Below the pieces are notes generated by a model, which saw nothing but the letters and a program-made list of their open reading frames with translations, was not told the origin of the DNA and ran no database searches. 64,000 nt of DNA, from positions 2,285,001-2,349,000 of the forward strand of contig NZ_JACDXJ010000001.1 in NCBI RefSeq assembly GCF_013520865.1, given 5' to 3'. Position 1 is the first letter of the stretch. Each line of letters opens with the position of its first letter. Shown here piece after piece: positions 42,973 to 51,267 of this stretch. The position numbers and the translations under genes were made by a program. This DNA comes from Microvirga mediterraneensis (lineage in GTDB: Bacteria; Pseudomonadota; Alphaproteobacteria; Rhizobiales; Beijerinckiaceae).

Positions 42973-44235
42973 ATGCGCCGGGTAGTTGTCACAGGTCTTG
43001 GCATGGTTACTCCGCTTGGAAGCGGGGTCGATGCCACATGGTCCCGCCTCGTCGAAGGGCAGAGCGGTGCCGGCAAGATTACGGATTTCCAGGTCGACGA
43101 CCTGGCCTGCCAGATCGCCTGCCAGATCCCGCGCGGCGACGGCTCCAACGGCACCTTCAATGCCGACGAATGGATGGAGCCCAAGGAGCAGCGCAAGGTC
43201 GATCCCTTCATCGTGTATTCGATGGCCGCCTCCACCATGGCCCTGCGGGATTCCGGCTGGGAGCCCAAGACCTACGAGGACCAATGCGCGACCGGCGTGC
43301 TGATCGGCTCGGGCATCGGCGGCATCGGGGGCATCTACGAGGCTTCCGCAACGCTGATCGAGCGCGGTCCCCGGCGCATCTCGCCCTTCTTCATTCCCGG
43401 CCGGCTGATCAATCTGGCCGGCGGCTACGTGTCCATCGAGCACGGCCTCAAGGGTCCGAACCATGCGGTCGTGACGGCCTGCTCCACCGGCGCCCACGCC
43501 ATCGGCGACGCGGCCCGCCTCATCGCCCTGGGCGATGCGGACGTGATGGTGGCCGGCGGCACGGAATCGCCGATCAACCGGCTTTCCATCGCGGGTTTCG
43601 CCGCCTGCCGCGCCCTGTCGACGAATTTCAACGACGATCCGACGCGCGCTTCGCGCCCCTACGACAAGGACCGTGACGGCTTCGTCATGGGCGAGGGCGC
43701 CGGCGTCGTGGTTCTGGAAGAATACGAGCACGCCAAGGCACGCGGCGCCAAGATCTATGCCGAGGTCATCGGCTATGGCCTGTCCGGCGATGCCTACCAC
43801 ATCACCTCGCCGTCCGAGGACGGGGACGGGGCCTATCGCTGCATGTCGGCGGCCATCAAGCGGGCCGGCATCCAGGTTTCCGAGATCGACTATGTGAACG
43901 CGCACGGCACCTCGACGCCGCTGGGCGACGAGATCGAGCTGAAGGCCATCGAGCGGATCGTCGGCAATGCGGCGGACAAGCTGACCATGTCCTCCACGAA
44001 ATCGGCCATCGGGCACCTCCTGGGGGCCGCGGGCGCCGTGGAGGCGATCTTCTCGATACTGGCGATCCGGGACGGCATCGTTCCGCCGACCATCAACCTC
44101 GACAATCCCTCCGTCGAGACGGCGATCGACCTCGTGCCCAAGCAGGCCAAGCGCAAGGAGATCAACACGGCGCTGTCGAACTCCTTCGGGTTCGGCGGGA
44201 CTAACGCTTCGCTCATTCTTCGTCGCGTAGCATAG
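42973..44235 (+). CDS. fabF: Beta-ketoacyl-ACP synthase II
   Basis: Elongating condensing enzyme. The 420-residue thiolase fold has nucleophile Cys170 in VTACSTGAHA and the two active histidines in NAHGTSTPLGD and GHLLGAAGAVE. ATG 42973 begins MRRVVVTGLGMVTPLG, the standard N-terminus. Confidence 0.97.
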   Translation: MRRVVVTGLGMVTPLGSGVDATWSRLVEGQSGAGKITDFQVDDLACQIACQIPRGDGSNGTFNADEWMEPKEQRKVDPFIVYSMAASTMALRDSGWEPKTYEDQCATGVLIGSGIGGIGGIYEASATLIERGPRRISPFFIPGRLINLAGGYVSIEHGLKGPNHAVVTACSTGAHAIGDAARLIALGDADVMVAGGTESPINRLSIAGFAACRALSTNFNDDPTRASRPYDKDRDGFVMGEGAGVVVLEEYEHAKARGAKIYAEVIGYGLSGDAYHITSPSEDGDGAYRCMSAAIKRAGIQVSEIDYVNAHGTSTPLGDEIELKAIERIVGNAADKLTMSSTKSAIGHLLGAAGAVEAIFSILAIRDGIVPPTINLDNPSVETAIDLVPKQAKRKEINTALSNSFGFGGTNASLILRRVA

Positions 44236-44303
44236 CGCACCGTGCGGACCCGGAGGGCCGCGTCAGCGACGAGCGGGCCCGGTCGTCCGCGCCGACGATG
44301 CGC
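44235..44303. repeat. GCGCATCGT-type palindromic element, variant
   Basis: Its ends GCGCACCGTGCGGA and CGACGATGCGC match the 48-bp element at 29926-29973, with a longer, G+C-rich middle. It starts at the last base of the fabF stop codon and may act as its 3' hairpin. Confidence 0.55.
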
Positions 44304-44417
44304 CACTTTCGGGTCCGATGCGAGGGCGGGGAGGCCTGTTACGGCTTTTCGCCATAATCCCTGTTAGGGTGTCGGCGGACCGGCAGGACCGCCGGCCGAT
44401 ACCAGAAAAGCGGCGTG

Positions 44418-45779
44418 ATGTTCGGACGAAAGAAAAAGATCCTTCTCCCTCCTGTAGACGAATCCGATCACGGATCGGCGCAGCCCCGTCTCGCCCCCCG
44501 GTCTCCCAACGAAGCCATCAAGCCGTCGATGGCGCCGCCTCCGCCTCCGAAGCTCCGTCGCCGTCGCAGGGGAATGCTGTCCCTCCTGAGCGGCCTGCTG
44601 ACGCTCTTCGTCGCCCTGGCGATTGCCGGGATCTTCGGCTTCTCCATGCTGCAGCACGAGGTGACGGTCCAGGGGCCCCTGCAGACGGACAAGGTGGTCG
44701 TCATCCCCCGCAACACCGGCACGGGCGAAATCGCCAACATCCTCAAGGAGGAGGGCGTCATCAACCAGCCGCTGCTGTTCCAGGTCTATGCCCATATCAA
44801 CCGGCAGCGCGGCCAGCTGAAGGCCGGCGAATTCCAGTTCAAGGCCGGCACCAGCATCGAGGATGCCATCGACACCCTCATCCAGGGCAAGGCGATCCTG
44901 CATGCGGTGACGATTCCCGAGGGGCTGACCAGCGAGCAGATCGTCGCCCGGCTCTACGAGCACGAGATCCTCACCGGCGACGTGGCCGAAACCCCGCGCG
45001 AAGGCACGCTCCTGCCCGATACCTACAAGTTCGAGCGCGGCACGACCCGCCAGCAGATCATCGGCACCATGCAGGCGGCCCAGCGTCAGGCCATCGAGCA
45101 GATCTGGCAACGCCGCTCCAACGAACTGCCGATCAAGTCCCCGCAGGAACTCGTGATCCTGGCCTCCATCGTCGAGAAGGAGACGGGCCGGGCGGACGAG
45201 CGCACCCGTGTGGCGGGCGTCTTCATCAACCGCCTGCAGAAGCGGATGAAGCTCCAGTCGGATCCGACCATCGTCTACGGCCTTGTCGGCGGCAAAGGCA
45301 CTCTCGGACGCGGCATCCTGCGCAGCGAGATCGAGGCCGCGACGCCCTACAACACCTATGTGGTCGAAGGCCTGCCGCCCGGGCCGATCGCCAATCCGGG
45401 CCGCGCCGCCCTCGAGGCCGTGGCCAACCCCTCGCGCACCAAGGATCTCTACTTCGTGGCCGACGGCTCGGGAGGCCATGCCTTCGCCGAATCGTACGAG
45501 CAGCACCAGCGCAACGTGGCGCGCTGGCGGCAGATCGAGAAGAGCCGCCCGGCGCCTGACGCCAATGATGTCGACCGGGTGGTGCCCGACGGCGAGCAGA
45601 CGAACCTGCCCGCCGGTGCCGCACCCGCGCTGCGCGGCTCCGCGAATACGCAGCCCGCATCCGGGGGACGACCGGGACGCGGCTTCGATGCCAGCGAGGG
45701 CACCGATAAGGACCCGCTCAAGAACAAGAGCTTCGACCTGAACAGTACGAAGAACGTTCCGCCCCTCCGGCAGCCGTGA
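44418..45779 (+). CDS. mltG: Endolytic murein transglycosylase MltG (YceG-like)
   Basis: It cuts nascent glycan strands at the inner membrane and so terminates their elongation. The 453-residue product has a basic proline-rich cytoplasmic tail, one membrane helix (about 54-78), a LysM-like region and the YceG domain with catalytic glutamate in ASIVEKETGRADE (about 249-261) and VAGVFINRL. ATG 44418 or GTG 44415 are both possible. The disordered C-terminus ends SFDLNSTKNVPPLRQP. Confidence 0.95.
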   Translation: MFGRKKKILLPPVDESDHGSAQPRLAPRSPNEAIKPSMAPPPPPKLRRRRRGMLSLLSGLLTLFVALAIAGIFGFSMLQHEVTVQGPLQTDKVVVIPRNTGTGEIANILKEEGVINQPLLFQVYAHINRQRGQLKAGEFQFKAGTSIEDAIDTLIQGKAILHAVTIPEGLTSEQIVARLYEHEILTGDVAETPREGTLLPDTYKFERGTTRQQIIGTMQAAQRQAIEQIWQRRSNELPIKSPQELVILASIVEKETGRADERTRVAGVFINRLQKRMKLQSDPTIVYGLVGGKGTLGRGILRSEIEAATPYNTYVVEGLPPGPIANPGRAALEAVANPSRTKDLYFVADGSGGHAFAESYEQHQRNVARWRQIEKSRPAPDANDVDRVVPDGEQTNLPAGAAPALRGSANTQPASGGRPGRGFDASEGTDKDPLKNKSFDLNSTKNVPPLRQP

Positions 45780-45870
45780 ATCGCGCAGCCAGGATCGAGA
45801 TCCTTCGTCGACACTGAGACCGGCGCGCATTATGGTCGCGCCGATTTTTCATTCCGTTCGAGGTTAGCGT

Positions 45871-46758
45871 ATGTCCATTGCGAGCATGACCGGCTTTGCC
45901 CGTGAGGCCGGCGTCACCGGATCCTATCAATGGGCCTGGGAGCTCAAGACGGTGAACGGACGCGGGCTCGAGGTGCGCGTCCGCACGCCTTCGGGCCTCG
46001 ATGCCATCGGCGAGGAAGCGCGAGGCCAGATCCTCAAGGCGCTGACCCGGGGCCAGGGCCAGCTCAACCTGACGCTCAGCAAGGCCTCTTCCGCGGCCAA
46101 GCTGCGCGTGAACCAGGATGTGCTGCAATCGCTGCTCTCGGCCATCGGCGGCCTGTCGCTCCCGGCCAACGTGCAGCCCGCCTCCCTCGATGGCCTCCTG
46201 TCCGTGCGCGGCGTGGTCGAGATGGACGATGATGCCGCCGATCCGCTGCAGGACGAGGAACTCGTGGCGGCCCTGAGGGCGGGGATCGGTGCGCTGATCG
46301 AATCCCTCAAGGCCGTGCGGCTGCAGGAGGGACAGGCGCTCGCCGCCGTTCTGGGCCAGCAGCTCGACATCATTTCCCGTCTGGTCGACGAGGCCGAAGC
46401 CGCACCCGCCCGTCAGCCCGAGGCCATTCGCGCCCGCCTGGAGGCGCAGATCGCCGAGCTGCTCGACGGCAAGAGCAGCCTCGAGCCGGCGCGGTTGCAT
46501 CAGGAGGCGGTGCTCATCGCCGCGCGGGCCGACATCCGCGAGGAGCTCGACCGTCTGCGCGCCCATGTGGATGCCGCGCGCGGCCTGGTGCAGGAGGGCG
46601 GATCGGTCGGGCGAAGGCTCGATTTCCTGGCGCAGGAATTCGGCCGCGAGGCGAATACCCTGTGTGCGAAGGCCAACGACGTGTCCCTCTCGCGGATCGG
46701 GCTTGAATTGAAGGCCGTAATCGAGCAATTCCGCGAGCAGGTTCAGAATGTGGAGTGA
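45871..46758 (+). CDS. YicC-family endoribonuclease
   Basis: A 295-residue YicC/YloC protein; members act as endoribonucleases and help RNA turnover. The N-terminus SIASMTGFAREAG and the C-terminal RLDFLAQEFGREANTLCAKAND..VIEQFREQVQNVE are the family signatures. It sits between mltG and gmk, a standard order, and its stop lies 4 bases before the gmk GTG. Confidence 0.95.
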   Translation: MSIASMTGFAREAGVTGSYQWAWELKTVNGRGLEVRVRTPSGLDAIGEEARGQILKALTRGQGQLNLTLSKASSAAKLRVNQDVLQSLLSAIGGLSLPANVQPASLDGLLSVRGVVEMDDDAADPLQDEELVAALRAGIGALIESLKAVRLQEGQALAAVLGQQLDIISRLVDEAEAAPARQPEAIRARLEAQIAELLDGKSSLEPARLHQEAVLIAARADIREELDRLRAHVDAARGLVQEGGSVGRRLDFLAQEFGREANTLCAKANDVSLSRIGLELKAVIEQFREQVQNVE

Positions 46759-46762
46759 TGCG

Positions 46763-47413
46763 GTGAGCCAGGATTCGAAATCTCCCGTCGGCCGTCGCGG
46801 CCTCATTCTCATTCTGTCGTCGCCCTCCGGCGCCGGTAAGACCACGCTGACGCGCAGCCTCGTGGAAGAGCGCGCGGGGGTCCTGTCCGTTTCCGTGACG
46901 ACCCGTCCCAAGCGCCCCTCCGAGATCGAGGGAAGGCACTATCACTTCATCGACGTGGAAGAGTTCCTGGCGATGCGGGATCGCGACGAGCTCCTGGAAT
47001 GGGCCGAGGTGCACGGCAACTTCTACGGCACACCGCGCAAGCCGGTGGAGAAGCCCCTGGCCTCCGGCCAGGACATGATCTTCGACATCGACTATCAGGG
47101 GCCCCGCCAGGTCCGGCAGAAGCTGCCGGACGACGTGGTGACCGTCTTCGTACTGCCGCCGAGCTTCAAGGAATTGAAGGCGAGGCTCGAACGCCGGGCG
47201 GAGGACGCCCCCGAGGTCATCGCCAAGCGGCTCGCCAATGCCCGCGTCGAGATGGAGCGCTGGGTCGAGTACGATTACGTGATCGTCAACGAGGATCTCG
47301 GCAAGTCGTTCGAGAGCCTGAAGGCCATTCAGGCGGCCGAGCGCCTCAAGCGCGAGCGCCTCGTCGGCCTATCCGAGTTCGTCGAAGGCTTGCTCGCCGA
47401 GAAGATCGACTGA
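46763..47413 (+). CDS. gmk: Guanylate kinase
   Basis: It phosphorylates GMP to GDP with ATP. The 216-residue product has P-loop SGAGKTT at 22-28, SVTTRPKRPSEIEGRHYHF for GMP binding and the lid region. GTG 46763 with GGAG 7 bases upstream (46752-46755) is preferred to the ATG at 46748 that overlaps yicC. Ends the fab-mltG-yicC-gmk run. Confidence 0.96.
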   Translation: MSQDSKSPVGRRGLILILSSPSGAGKTTLTRSLVEERAGVLSVSVTTRPKRPSEIEGRHYHFIDVEEFLAMRDRDELLEWAEVHGNFYGTPRKPVEKPLASGQDMIFDIDYQGPRQVRQKLPDDVVTVFVLPPSFKELKARLERRAEDAPEVIAKRLANARVEMERWVEYDYVIVNEDLGKSFESLKAIQAAERLKRERLVGLSEFVEGLLAEKID

Positions 47414-47424
47414 GCGTTTCCCTC

Positions 47425-48537
47425 TTAAACCAGTGCGAACGCGTTCCGGCGCTCATGGCGGGCGATGGCATGCCCGATCAGCACTTCCATCAGCTCGTTC
47501 TGAGGCAGGCCGCCGGCCTCCCAGAGCTTCGGGTACATGCTGATCGCCGTGAAGCCCGGCAGGGTGTTCACCTCGTTGATGAAAAGGCCATAGTCGTTCC
47601 TGGGATCCAGGAAGAAGTCGACGCGGGCCAGTCCCTCGCAGGCGAGCGTCCTGAAGGTTGCGACGGCAAGATCCTGAATGCGACCAGCCGCGGCCGATGA
47701 GAGCTCCGCCGGGATGCGCAGGAGGGCGCCGTCCGCATCGATATACTTGGCGTCGTAGCTGTAGAACCCGTGGCTGTCGGCCGGCACGATCTCGCCCAGC
47801 GGCGAGGCGCGGACCTCGCCGGACGCGTCCTCCAGTACCGAGCACTCGATTTCCCGGGCGCCCGTGACGCTGCGCTCCACGAGCACCTTGCCGTCGTAAC
47901 GGAAAGCACGCTCGCAGGCCCTGTCGAATTCTTCCGCCGACGAGGCGCGGGACACGCCGACGGACGAGCCCATATTGGCCGGCTTGACGAAGAGATCGGC
48001 CGTTCCGAGCGCATCCACGGCAGCCTTGTAATCGACGCGATTGCGCGAAGTCAGCGTCAGGAACGGCACCACCGGAAGGCCGCTGTCGCGGAGCAGCCGC
48101 TTGGCGATGTCCTTGTCCATGCCGGCAGCGGAGCCCATGACGCCCGAGCCCACATAGGGAACATTGGCCAGTTCGAGAAAGCCCTGAACCGTCCCGTCCT
48201 CGCCGTTGGGTCCATGGAGCACGGGCACGACCGCATCGAGGCTCAGGGATCGCGACGCCTCGGCGCCGTTCAGCACGATCATCTCGCCGGCTCCTCCGGG
48301 GAGGAGGGCCACCTGCGGAGCGCCTTCAGGGATTTCCAGGGATTGCGCACCCCTTCCGCCGCCATTGCCGCTGTCGCAGAGAAGCCAGCGCCCATCCCGG
48401 CCGATGCCGATGGGGACGATGTCGTAGCGGTCGGGATCGAGAGCGCGCAGGACATTGGCCGCCGACAGCTTGGAGACCTCGTGCTCCGCAGAGCGCCCCC
48501 CGAACAGAAGCCCGATCGTCTTGCGCGGCTGCGACAT
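47425..48537 (-). CDS. ddl: D-alanine--D-alanine ligase
   Basis: It joins two D-alanines for peptidoglycan precursors. The 370-residue ATP-grasp enzyme has LLFGGRSAEHEVSK at the N-terminus, HGPNGEDGTVQGFLE, KPANMGSSVGVSRA and NEVNTLPGFTAISMYP. This matches the VanA/DdlA-length group (about 360) rather than short DdlB. It is not in a mur/fts cluster, so a second ddl may exist there. ATG 48537 follows GGAGAAGG. Confidence 0.95.
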   Translation of the reverse strand: MSQPRKTIGLLFGGRSAEHEVSKLSAANVLRALDPDRYDIVPIGIGRDGRWLLCDSGNGGGRGAQSLEIPEGAPQVALLPGGAGEMIVLNGAEASRSLSLDAVVPVLHGPNGEDGTVQGFLELANVPYVGSGVMGSAAGMDKDIAKRLLRDSGLPVVPFLTLTSRNRVDYKAAVDALGTADLFVKPANMGSSVGVSRASSAEEFDRACERAFRYDGKVLVERSVTGAREIECSVLEDASGEVRASPLGEIVPADSHGFYSYDAKYIDADGALLRIPAELSSAAAGRIQDLAVATFRTLACEGLARVDFFLDPRNDYGLFINEVNTLPGFTAISMYPKLWEAGGLPQNELMEVLIGHAIARHERRNAFALV

Positions 48538-48727
48538 TCCCGCCTTCTCCTCTCGCGGCCGGTTGAGCCGCTCACGATGATCCAATCATGGAAGGGTGCG
48601 GTTAAGGTCTCATGAAGAGGAGCCTCCGCGCCGGTCCAGCGGCTTCATATAGGCGGAAATGGCGGGAGGGCGAGCGGTGTGCGGATGCCTCAGCCGTGTC
48701 GGTGCTCACCTTATCGAATAAAGCCCA

Positions 48728-49387
48728 TCATGGTCCAAGGGATAGGTGGCCGAAGGTATTCTCCATCTTGGACCTGTCCCATTCCAGCAGCCAACCGTTG
48801 AATTGTTCGTAAAGGGCGAGAAGAGCTTCCGGGCGCTTGGCAACAACATCCATGCCACGGTCATCATAGACGTGGAGAATAATACCCTTCGTTAGATCGA
48901 CGACGTAAATTTTGGTCCAACGAGATTTGGGGGTGACTGCCTGTTCGGCTGAAATCGATGCCCATAGGAGCGTGTCAATATCAGGCGAGAGGGCGACTCG
49001 ATCTACCCAATGCCAGTAGCGATACAACTCATCGTCGTCTTCAGCAGCGACCTTGTAATAGGGACCAAGGGGGTTTTCGAAGCCAAGATCTAATAGATCT
49101 TGGCTCGGCCTGCGTTCGCGCCGCCCTCGATATTTCCCGCCAGAGTACGAGACGATCGCGCTCACATGGTCGGAAGTGTCAAAGAGGAAATGGGCAACGG
49201 ATCTGGCTCGATCCAGTGCTTGAAGAAAGCGCGGGATTGGCGAGGTTCGAGAGTCATAGATCTCGCCTCCAAGTTCAAAACGGAGAGCGTACTCGAATTC
49301 GTAAAACATGGCATGCGGCAACTCCCGCACACCGAATACAGCAGCAAGATTGTCGAAGGGAGAAGCGCTTCCGGCAGATAACTGCAT
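48728..49387 (-). CDS. DUF3885-like protein of unknown function
   Basis: A 219-residue soluble protein. The segment MFYEFEYALRFELGG, then PRFLQALDRARSVAHFLF and the acidic YYKVAAEDDDELYRYWHWVDR region look like the DUF3885 family, whose function is unknown to me. The G+C content is visibly lower than in the neighbours (one counted line, 48841-48900, has 27 of 60 G or C). Its ATG is 25 bases after rsmA and lacks a ribosome binding site; a TATAAT (minus strand, 49405-49400) lies so close that the mRNA could be nearly leaderless. Likely acquired. Confidence 0.8.
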   Translation of the reverse strand: MQLSAGSASPFDNLAAVFGVRELPHAMFYEFEYALRFELGGEIYDSRTSPIPRFLQALDRARSVAHFLFDTSDHVSAIVSYSGGKYRGRRERRPSQDLLDLGFENPLGPYYKVAAEDDDELYRYWHWVDRVALSPDIDTLLWASISAEQAVTPKSRWTKIYVVDLTKGIILHVYDDRGMDVVAKRPEALLALYEQFNGWLLEWDRSKMENTFGHLSLGP

Positions 49388-49399
49388 GAGCGTCTAAGA

Positions 49400-49425
49400 A
49401 TTATAGAAACGCTATCTCATGTCAA
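49400..49425 (-). promoter_or_regulatory. Possible promoter of the DUF3885-like gene
   Basis: On the minus strand TTGACA (49425-49420) and TATAAT (49405-49400) are both perfect hexamers but only 14 bases apart, shorter than the usual 16-18. The TTGACA overlaps the last codons of rsmA. Confidence 0.35.
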
Positions 49426-50257
49426 ATGCATTCGCCAAGGCCACATATCCCTCGACCGGGATGTTCTCAGCGCGGATCGTTTCGTCGAGGCCTGCCGCTT
49501 TGATGAGCGAGGCCGGGTCGGGGGCGATGGACTTCAGGCTCTGGCGCAGCATCTTGCGGCGCTGCCCGAAGGCCGCGCGGGTGACGGCTTCGAGGGCGCC
49601 GATGCGGCAGGGCAGCGGGTTGGCCCGTGGGGTGAGGTGCACGATGCTCGACGTGATCTTCGGCGGCGGCACGAAGGCGGAGGGCGGCACGTCGAAGAGG
49701 ATGCGGGCCTCCGTCCGCCAGCCGCAGAGAACGCCGAGCCTGCCGTAGTTCTTCGGATCGCTTTCGTCCGCGACGATGCGCTCCGCGACCTCGCGCTGGA
49801 ACATGAGAGTAAGCGAGGACCACCACGGCGGCCAGGCCCCGCCGGTGAGCCACCCGGTCAGGAGGGCCGTGCCGACATTGTAGGGCAGGTTGGCGATGAT
49901 GCGCACGAGCCCGTCGCCGACCAGGGGGCGTGGGTCGAATGCCAGCGCGTCGGCTTCGATCACCTCCAGCCGCCCCGGATAACGATCGGCGATCTCGGCG
50001 AGGGCGGGCAGGCAGCGGCTGTCGCGCTCGATGGCGATGAGCTTCTTCGCGCCCGCCGCCAGGATGGCGCGGGTGAGGCCGCCGGGGCCCGGGCCCACCT
50101 CGATGACGGTCGCGTCCTCCAGCGGCCCCGCCGAGCGGGCAATGCGGCTGGTGAGGTTGAGGTCGAACAGGAAGTTCTGGCCGAGCGATTTCTTGGCCAT
50201 CAGCCCGTGGGTCCGCACGACTTCGCGCAGCGGGGGGAGATCGTCGATCTGGCTCAT
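49412..50257 (-). CDS. rsmA: 16S rRNA dimethyladenosine transferase (KsgA)
   Basis: It dimethylates two adjacent adenines near the 3' end of 16S rRNA during 30S maturation. The 281-residue product has SAM motif [16 protein letters not shown], acidic IAIERD, catalytic [14 protein letters not shown] and the C-terminal helical domain with [13 protein letters not shown]. Its ATG overlaps the pdxA stop by 4 bases. Confidence 0.97.
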   Translation of the reverse strand: MSQIDDLPPLREVVRTHGLMAKKSLGQNFLFDLNLTSRIARSAGPLEDATVIEVGPGPGGLTRAILAAGAKKLIAIERDSRCLPALAEIADRYPGRLEVIEADALAFDPRPLVGDGLVRIIANLPYNVGTALLTGWLTGGAWPPWWSSLTLMFQREVAERIVADESDPKNYGRLGVLCGWRTEARILFDVPPSAFVPPPKITSSIVHLTPRANPLPCRIGALEAVTRAAFGQRRKMLRQSLKSIAPDPASLIKAAGLDETIRAENIPVEGYVALANAFDMR

Positions 50258-51267
50258 GGGCTCCCCAGGCGGGCAGCAAGCTTCAGGGCCGCCATGAGGC
50301 TGTCGGGGCGGGCGATGCCCTTGCCGGCGATGTCGAAAGCCGTGCCATGATCGGGCGACGTCCGCACGAAGGGAAGCCCGAGCGTCACGTTGACCGCCTC
50401 GTCGAACGCGATCGTCTTGATCGGGATCAGGGCCTGGTCGTGATACATGGCAAGGGCTGCGTCGTACCGGCTGCGCGCGCGGGCGTGGAACATGGTGTCC
50501 GCCGGCAGCGGGCCTGTCACGTCGATTCCATCCGCCCGAAGGATGTCGATGGCCGGGACGATGACGGTCTCGTCCTCGGTTCCCATGGCTCCGCTTTCGC
50601 CCGCGTGGGGATTGAGCCCGGCGAGGGCGAGCCTCGGGTTCTCGATGCCGAACCGCTGCCGCAGCTCCCGAGCGACGATCCGCCCCGTGAGGACGATCAG
50701 GTCCGTGGTCAGGGCCGAGGGCACGTCCGCCAAGGGGATATGCACCGTGACGGGGACGACGGCGAGTTCCGCGCTCCACAACATCATCACCGGGTGATAG
50801 GCCTCCGGGTCGCCTTCCGAAGCGAGAGCCGCGAGAAACTCCGTGTGGCCCGGGTGCCGGAAGCCTGCCTGGTAGAGCACGTGCTTGGCGATGGGGTTCG
50901 TCACGACGGCCGCCGCCGTCCCCGCCCGGACGAACCGAACGGCCGTCTCGATGGATTCGATGACCGATGGAGCATTGGCCCGGTCGGGCTTGCCCGCCTC
51001 GGCTGAAACCGGAGCGCTCAGCGGAATGACGGGAAGCGAGCCGGAAAAGGCGGATTGGATCTGGTGTGGTTCGACGGCCGCGATGGGAACGTCCCAGCCA
51101 TGGCTCTTCGCGACGTGACCGAGATGCCCGGGATCGCCGACGATCCCGAAAGCCGGAAGAGACTCTGCATCTCGTTCCAGCCAGGCTCTCAGGCTCAGTT
51201 CGGGTCCGATCCCGGCTGGATCACCCTGCGTCAGGAGGAGAGGAGGGCGCTGATGGAGCCCCATCAC
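50254..51267 (-). CDS. pdxA: 4-hydroxythreonine-4-phosphate dehydrogenase
   Basis: NAD-dependent step of pyridoxal 5'-phosphate synthesis. The 337-residue product has [12 protein letters not shown], the metal-binding histidines in [17 protein letters not shown] and [10 protein letters not shown], and the terminal [14 protein letters not shown]. It overlaps lptD and rsmA by 4 bases each, so all three are translationally coupled. surA, often found between lptD and pdxA, is missing here. Confidence 0.96.
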   Translation of the reverse strand: MMGLHQRPPLLLTQGDPAGIGPELSLRAWLERDAESLPAFGIVGDPGHLGHVAKSHGWDVPIAAVEPHQIQSAFSGSLPVIPLSAPVSAEAGKPDRANAPSVIESIETAVRFVRAGTAAAVVTNPIAKHVLYQAGFRHPGHTEFLAALASEGDPEAYHPVMMLWSAELAVVPVTVHIPLADVPSALTTDLIVLTGRIVARELRQRFGIENPRLALAGLNPHAGESGAMGTEDETVIVPAIDILRADGIDVTGPLPADTMFHARARSRYDAALAMYHDQALIPIKTIAFDEAVNVTLGLPFVRTSPDHGTAFDIAGKGIARPDSLMAALKLAARLGSP

